From the NCBI RefSeq assembly GCF_001514265.1, contig NZ_KQ948988.1:503395-567394 (forward strand): DNA of 64,000 bases, in the 5' to 3' direction. A program made the position numbers and the translations under genes. Below are positions 60,049 through 64,000 of the stretch, piece by piece (the first letter of the stretch is position 1; each line of letters begins with the position of its first letter). Source of the DNA: Streptomyces resistomycificus. Its GTDB lineage: Bacteria > Actinomycetota > Actinomycetes > Streptomycetales > Streptomycetaceae. Below the pieces are notes generated by a model. That model was not told where the DNA came from, ran no database searches, and saw only the letters and a program-made list of their open reading frames with translations.

Positions 60049-60394
60049 TGAGGCCAAGGCGCAGATGCTCCACGTGGTAGACGGCCTGGTCGAGCAGCTC
60101 GGCGACATGGTGGTCGTGCAGTGCGTACACCACCGAACGGCCGCGGCGTTCACCCACGACCAGACCCAGGTTGCGCAGCAGCCGCAGCTGGTGCGAGCAC
60201 GCCGACTGCTCCATGCCCACCTCCGCCGCCAACTCCGTCGCCGGCAGCGGGCCTTCGCGCAGGCGCGCCAGGATCAGCAGGCGGGAGGGCGTGGACAGGG
60301 CCTGGAGCGTGGTGGCCACCTTGGCGACGTTGTCCGCGTCCAGACGTACGCGCTCGGGGGCGTCCTGCGCGGTGGTGACGGCTCCATGACCCAT
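60032..60394 (-). CDS. ArsR/SmtB-family metal-sensing repressor
   Basis: A 120-residue winged-helix repressor with MEQSACSHQLRLLRNLGLV as recognition helix. The C-terminal alpha5 helix carries Asp94-x-His96-x10-His107-x2-His110, the exact spacing of the zinc/cobalt site of CzrA and NmtR-like sensors, while the alpha3 CxC site of ArsR/CadC is absent. Metal binding would release DNA. TAAGAT six bases before ATG 60394 suggests a leaderless promoter overlapping the operator. It is divergent from the P-type ATPase. Confidence 0.93.
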   Translation of the reverse strand: MGHGAVTTAQDAPERVRLDADNVAKVATTLQALSTPSRLLILARLREGPLPATELAAEVGMEQSACSHQLRLLRNLGLVVGERRGRSVVYALHDHHVAELLDQAVYHVEHLRLGLSDAAE

Positions 60395-60424
60395 GCGGGT
60401 ATCTTACTCACCGTATATGAACAG

Positions 60425-60440
60425 ATGAATGAGTCTTCAT
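60425..60440. promoter_or_regulatory. SmtB/ArsR-type operator ATGAA-N6-TTCAT
   Basis: A perfect inverted repeat ATGAA-TGAGTC-TTCAT. Its TGAA-N6-TTCA core matches the operator core of SmtB/CzrA-type sensors as I recall it. An extra ATGAACA half-site lies at 60417-60423. It is between the divergent ArsR and P-type ATPase genes. Confidence 0.7.
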
Positions 60441-60462
60441 GTGTTCCTGTAAGGTGGGTCCG

Positions 60463-62412
60463 GTGTCCACGACTTCGCCTTCCTCCACGACCTCCGCCAC
60501 GCACCCCGCCCCGACGCCCTCCCCCTCGTCCGCCCGCTCGGCGCCCCGCCGCCGCACCCGCGTACTGGCCCTGCCCGAAGCCCGCTGGGCGCTCACCGCG
60601 ACCGTCGCCTTCCTGCTGGCCCTCGCCCTGGACTTCGGCGGCGCCCCGGACTGGGCGTACGGACCGCTGTACGCGGTCGCCTACGTCACCGGCGGCTGGG
60701 AACCGGCCCTGGAGGGCCTGCGGGCGTTGCGTGAGAAGACCCTCGACGTCGACCTGCTGATGATCGTGGCGGCCCTGGGCGCCGCCTCGATCGGACAGGT
60801 CCGGGACGGCGCCCTGCTGATCGTCATCTTCGCCACCTCCGGAGCCCTGGAGGCCCTGGCCACCGCGCGCACCGCCGACTCGGTGCGCGGCCTGCTCGAC
60901 CTGGCGCCCACCACCGCCACGCGGGTCACCGAAGCGGGCGAGCAGACGGTCCCGACCTCCGAACTCGCGGTGGGGGACGTCCTGTTGGTCCGCCCCGGCG
61001 AGCGCATCGGCGCCGACGGCAGTGTCCTCGACGGCACCAGCGAGGCAGACCAGGCCACCATCACCGGCGAACCCCTCCCGGTCGCCAAGGGGCCCGGCGA
61101 CGAGGTCTTCGCGGGCACCCTCAACGGCACCGGCGCCCTGCGCGTCCGGGTCGGCCGGGACCCCGCCGACTCGGTGATCGCCCGGATCGTGACCCTCGTC
61201 GAGGAGGCCTCCCGCACCAAGGCACCCACACAGCTGTTCATCGAGAAGATCGAGCAGCGCTACGCCGTCGGCATGGTGGCCGCCACCCTCGCCGTCTTCG
61301 CGCTCCCCGTCGCCTTCGGCGCGAACCTCACGGACGCGCTGCTGCGCGCGATGACCTTCATGATCGTCGCCTCGCCGTGCGCGGTCGTCCTCGCGACCAT
61401 GCCGCCCCTGCTCTCCGCCATCGCCAACGCCGGCCGGCACGGCGTCCTGGTCAAGTCGGCCGTCGCCATGGAACGCCTCGGCGAGATCGACACCACCGCC
61501 CTCGACAAGACCGGCACCCTCACGGAAGGCACCCCCGAGGTCACGGCCGTACGCCCGCTGCCCGACTCGGACCTGGACGAGGACGCGCTGCTGGCGCTGG
61601 CCGCGGCGGCCGAGCACCAAAGCGAGCACCCGCTGGCCCGCGCGGTCGTCGCCGCCGCCCGGAGCCGTGGGCTGCGGATCGAGCCCGCGGCGGACTTCAC
61701 GGCGACTCCCGGCCAAGGGGTCACCGCCACCGTGGACGGCCGGACCGTGAGCGTCGGCCGAGCCGACGACGCCGACAGCGACGCTACGGTCGTCCTCGTC
61801 ACCCGCGACGGCACCCCCGTCGGCACCCTCGCCCTCACCGACCGCCTCCGCGCCGGCGCCCCCGCGACCACCGCCGCCCTCACCGCCCTGACCGGTACCG
61901 CCCCCGTCCTGCTCACCGGCGACAACGCCCGGGCCGCCGCCCGCGTCGCCGACGCCACCGGCCTGACGGACGTCCGCGCACAGCTGCTGCCCGAGGACAA
62001 GGTCCACGCGGTACGGGACCTGCAGCGCGCCGGCCGCAAGGTGCTGTTCGTCGGCGACGGCGTCAACGACGCGCCCGCCCTCGCCGCCGCCCACTCCGGC
62101 GTCGCGATGGGCCGGGCGGGGTCGGACCTCGCGCTGGAGACGGCGGACGCCGTGATCGTGCGCGACGAACTCGCCACCGTCCCGGCCGTCGTACGGCTGT
62201 CCCGCGCGGCCCGCCGCCTGGTCGTGCAGAACCTGGTGATCGCCGGCGTCTTCATCACCGGACTGGTCCTGTGGGACCTCTTCGGTCATCTGCCGCTGCC
62301 CCTGGGCGTCGCAGGTCACGAGGGTTCGACGGTCCTGGTCGGACTCAACGGACTGCGGCTGCTGCGCGAGTCCGCGTGGCGATCCGGCCCGGTGCAGGAC
62401 AGCCGAGGTTGA
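60463..62412 (+). CDS. P1B-4-type heavy-metal P-type ATPase
   Basis: About 649 residues. A Ser/Thr/Pro-rich N-terminus has no classical metal-binding domain. The core has TGEPLPV, the transmembrane metal motif Ser304-Pro-Cys, phosphorylation Asp348 in DKTGTLTEG, GDGVNDAPAL, and HEGST (619-623) in the last helix. SPC plus HEGxT defines the P1B-4 group, which exports Co2+, Fe2+ or related ions. GTG 60463 has an AAGGTGG site; ATG 60439 would start inside the operator. It is controlled by the divergent ArsR. Confidence 0.92.
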   Translation: MSTTSPSSTTSATHPAPTPSPSSARSAPRRRTRVLALPEARWALTATVAFLLALALDFGGAPDWAYGPLYAVAYVTGGWEPALEGLRALREKTLDVDLLMIVAALGAASIGQVRDGALLIVIFATSGALEALATARTADSVRGLLDLAPTTATRVTEAGEQTVPTSELAVGDVLLVRPGERIGADGSVLDGTSEADQATITGEPLPVAKGPGDEVFAGTLNGTGALRVRVGRDPADSVIARIVTLVEEASRTKAPTQLFIEKIEQRYAVGMVAATLAVFALPVAFGANLTDALLRAMTFMIVASPCAVVLATMPPLLSAIANAGRHGVLVKSAVAMERLGEIDTTALDKTGTLTEGTPEVTAVRPLPDSDLDEDALLALAAAAEHQSEHPLARAVVAAARSRGLRIEPAADFTATPGQGVTATVDGRTVSVGRADDADSDATVVLVTRDGTPVGTLALTDRLRAGAPATTAALTALTGTAPVLLTGDNARAAARVADATGLTDVRAQLLPEDKVHAVRDLQRAGRKVLFVGDGVNDAPALAAAHSGVAMGRAGSDLALETADAVIVRDELATVPAVVRLSRAARRLVVQNLVIAGVFITGLVLWDLFGHLPLPLGVAGHEGSTVLVGLNGLRLLRESAWRSGPVQDSRG

Positions 62413-62461
62413 TGTCGGATTCTCGCCAGCCCCGGTTCGGCCCGTGGACGATGCTGGACGC

Positions 62462-63979
62462 ATGCAGATGGGGATGCACACCGACACCGAGCGCTGCGTG
62501 CGCGCCGTCCAGTCCAAGGACGCCCGCTTCGACGGCTGGTTCTTCACCGCCGTCCTGACGACCCGGATCTACTGCCGGCCCAGCTGCCCGGTGGTGCCGC
62601 CCAAGCCCGAGAACATGACGTTCCACCCGAGCGCGGCGGCCTGCCAGCAGGCCGGGTTCCGGGCCTGCAAGCGGTGCCGGCCCGACACCAGCCCGGGCTC
62701 CCCGGAGTGGAACCAGCGCGCCGACCTCGTGGCCCGCGCCATGCGCCTGGTCGCCGACGGCGTCGTGGACCGCGAGGGCGTGCCCGGACTCGCCGCCCGG
62801 CTCGGCTACAGCACCCGGCAGGTGGAACGCCAGCTGCTCGCCGAGCTGGGCGCCGGTCCGCTCGCCCTCGCCCGGGCGCAGCGCGCCCAGACGGCCCGGT
62901 TGCTCATCGAGACGACCCCGCTCCCGATGGCGGAGATCGCCTTCGCCGCCGGCTTCGCCTCGATCCGCACCTTCAACGACACCGTGCGCGAGGTCTTCGC
63001 CCTGTCACCCAGCGAGCTGCGCGCCCGGCTGCCGAAGAGGAGCGCACCGGCGTCCGGCCTCGACGCGACCGCCCCGCGCCCCGGCGGCACCCCCGGCGCC
63101 CTCACCCTCCGCCTCCCGTTCCGCGCCCCCCTGAACCCCGACAACCTCTTCGGCCACCTCGCCGCGACCGCCGTCCCGGGCGTCGAGGAGTGGCGGGAGG
63201 GCGCCTACCGGCGCACACTGCGACTGCCGTACGGCCACGGCATCGTGGCCCTCACCCCGCGGCCGGACCACATCGCCTGCCGCCTCACCCTCACCGACCT
63301 GCGCGACCTGACCGTCGCCATCAGCCGCTGCCGCCGCCTGCTGGACCTGGACGCCGACCCGGTCGCCGTCGACGACCAGCTGCGCACGGATCCGTGCCTC
63401 GCCCCGCTGGTCGACAAGGCCCCCGGCCGACGGGTGCCGCGCGCGGTCGACGAGGCGGAGTTCGCCGTCCGCGCGGTCCTCGGCCAGCAGGTCTCCACGG
63501 CAGCCGCCCGCACGCACGCGGCCCGCCTGGTCACCGCGCACGGCGACCCGGTCGACGACCCCGAGGGCGGCCTCACCCACCTCTTCCCGACCCCCGAGGC
63601 GCTGGCCGCGGTGGACCCGGCCGCGCTGGCGATGCCCCGCACCCGTCGCACCACGTTCACCACCCTGGTGAGCCAACTCGCCGACGGCACACTCAGCCTG
63701 GGAGTGGAGAGCGACTGGGCGCGAACCCGTGCCCGACTGCTGGAACTTCCCGGCTTCGGGCCCTGGACGGTCGACGTCATCGCCATGCGCGCCCTCGGCG
63801 ACCCCGACGCCTTCCTCCCCACCGACCTCGGCATCCGGCGCGCCGCACAGGAGTTGGGGCTGCCCTCGACCCCGGCGGCGCTCACCGCCCGCGCGGCGGC
63901 CTGGCGCCCCTGGCGGGCGTACGCGGTCCAGTACCTGTGGGCGACCGACAGTCACCCGATCAACTTCCTCCCCGTATAA
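62462..63979 (+). CDS. alkA: Ada-type zinc/AraC domain fused to AlkA DNA glycosylase
   Basis: 505 residues. From ATG 62462 the Ada-type cysteines fall at 38, 42, 69 and 72, exactly the E. coli Ada numbering, which supports this start. An AraC-type helix-turn-helix follows (~85-185). The C-terminal AlkA domain (~205-505) has the helix-hairpin-helix LPGFGPWTVDVIAMRALG and catalytic Asp in FLPTDLGIR. It would sense methylphosphotriesters, activate the adaptive response and excise alkylated bases. It starts 49 bases after the P-type ATPase gene, probably with its own control. Confidence 0.93.
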   Translation: MQMGMHTDTERCVRAVQSKDARFDGWFFTAVLTTRIYCRPSCPVVPPKPENMTFHPSAAACQQAGFRACKRCRPDTSPGSPEWNQRADLVARAMRLVADGVVDREGVPGLAARLGYSTRQVERQLLAELGAGPLALARAQRAQTARLLIETTPLPMAEIAFAAGFASIRTFNDTVREVFALSPSELRARLPKRSAPASGLDATAPRPGGTPGALTLRLPFRAPLNPDNLFGHLAATAVPGVEEWREGAYRRTLRLPYGHGIVALTPRPDHIACRLTLTDLRDLTVAISRCRRLLDLDADPVAVDDQLRTDPCLAPLVDKAPGRRVPRAVDEAEFAVRAVLGQQVSTAAARTHAARLVTAHGDPVDDPEGGLTHLFPTPEALAAVDPAALAMPRTRRTTFTTLVSQLADGTLSLGVESDWARTRARLLELPGFGPWTVDVIAMRALGDPDAFLPTDLGIRRAAQELGLPSTPAALTARAAAWRPWRAYAVQYLWATDSHPINFLPV

Positions 63980-63988
63980 GGACGTTCA

Positions 63989-64000
63989 GTGAAACAGCAC
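63989..64000 (+). CDS. start of next gene, possibly methylated-DNA-cysteine methyltransferase
   Basis: An AAGGA site after the AlkA stop precedes GTG 63989, giving Met-Lys-Gln-His before the window ends. In related genomes I recall an Ogt-type methyltransferase beginning this way next to Ada-AlkA. With four codons this is only a contextual guess. Confidence 0.35.

Noticed and set aside
60439..60462. Earlier start MCSCKVGP for the P-type ATPase
   Set aside because: The ATG lies inside the operator repeat without a ribosome site, whereas GTG 60463 has AAGGTGG. The Cys-x-Cys is still worth noting if this start proves to be used.

Overview
The window is high-GC actinobacterial chromosome and almost certainly comes from a Streptomyces. 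The signs are strong third-position G/C bias, many GTG starts, ATGA/GTGA stop-start overlaps, several apparently leaderless genes, and a secreted RNase that is a near-copy of RNase Sa in all catalytic positions. I see no rRNA, tRNA, CRISPR array, transposase, integrase or phage structural gene. Most of the window reads as stable accessory-core chromosome.

Layout. (1) 1-2850: the 3' end of an allantoicase gene, a three-hairpin convergent terminator, an SDR reductase, a RibD-C/DHFR-like reductase and an RNase Sa homologue. (2) 2851-6530: a small membrane protein, then a histidine kinase / response regulator pair followed closely by a cytochrome P450; a 16-bp tandem repeat contains the P450 stop codon. 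(3) 6643-16074: a Gfo/Idh/MocA dehydrogenase divergent from a GntR/UTRA regulator with matching palindromes, a tandem-repeat block, a ROK sugar kinase coupled to a single-pass membrane protein, and a SNF2 helicase / SWIM-finger pair. (4) 16239-24565: a PcaD-PcaC type fusion lacking the hydrolase nucleophile, a metallo-beta-lactamase-fold protein, exonuclease III, a secreted SGNH hydrolase, a DUF6278 protein, an orphan glutamate-type ABC ATPase followed by apparent debris, and a secreted CocE-type hydrolase. (5) 24690-33057: a membrane protein, secreted gamma-glutamyltransferase, a ClpC-like ATPase, a methionine aminopeptidase divergent from a small XRE regulator, and a long partly disordered protein.

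(6) 33228-42135 is a catabolic cluster: two paralogous beta-ureidopropionases, an omega-aminotransferase, a PucR regulator, dihydropyrimidinase, a luciferase-like (probably F420-dependent) oxidoreductase and an NCS1 nucleobase/hydantoin transporter. Together they would import a cyclic ureide, open its ring, release ammonia and CO2 and transaminate the resulting beta-amino acid. No classical dihydropyrimidine dehydrogenase is present, so the luciferase-like enzyme is the most interesting member. (7) 42176-45927: a secreted DUF3558-like protein, an AhpD-like protein and a second two-component system. (8) 46048-51683: a 1263-residue STAND NTPase (DUF4062 + NACHT + helical-repeat C-terminus) whose 3' part has lower GC than its neighbours, followed by a cytoplasmic Ggt-family protein. 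The STAND protein is the best candidate for an undescribed (probably immune) system. (9) 51805-end: an inositol-monophosphatase-family enzyme, a phytoene-dehydrogenase-like flavoprotein coupled to a macrodomain protein, a Tat-exported GH2 beta-galactosidase with an inserted LamG domain, an ArsR-MFS operon divergent from a P1B-4 metal ATPase around an SmtB-like operator, and an Ada/AlkA alkylation-repair fusion followed by the first codons of another gene.
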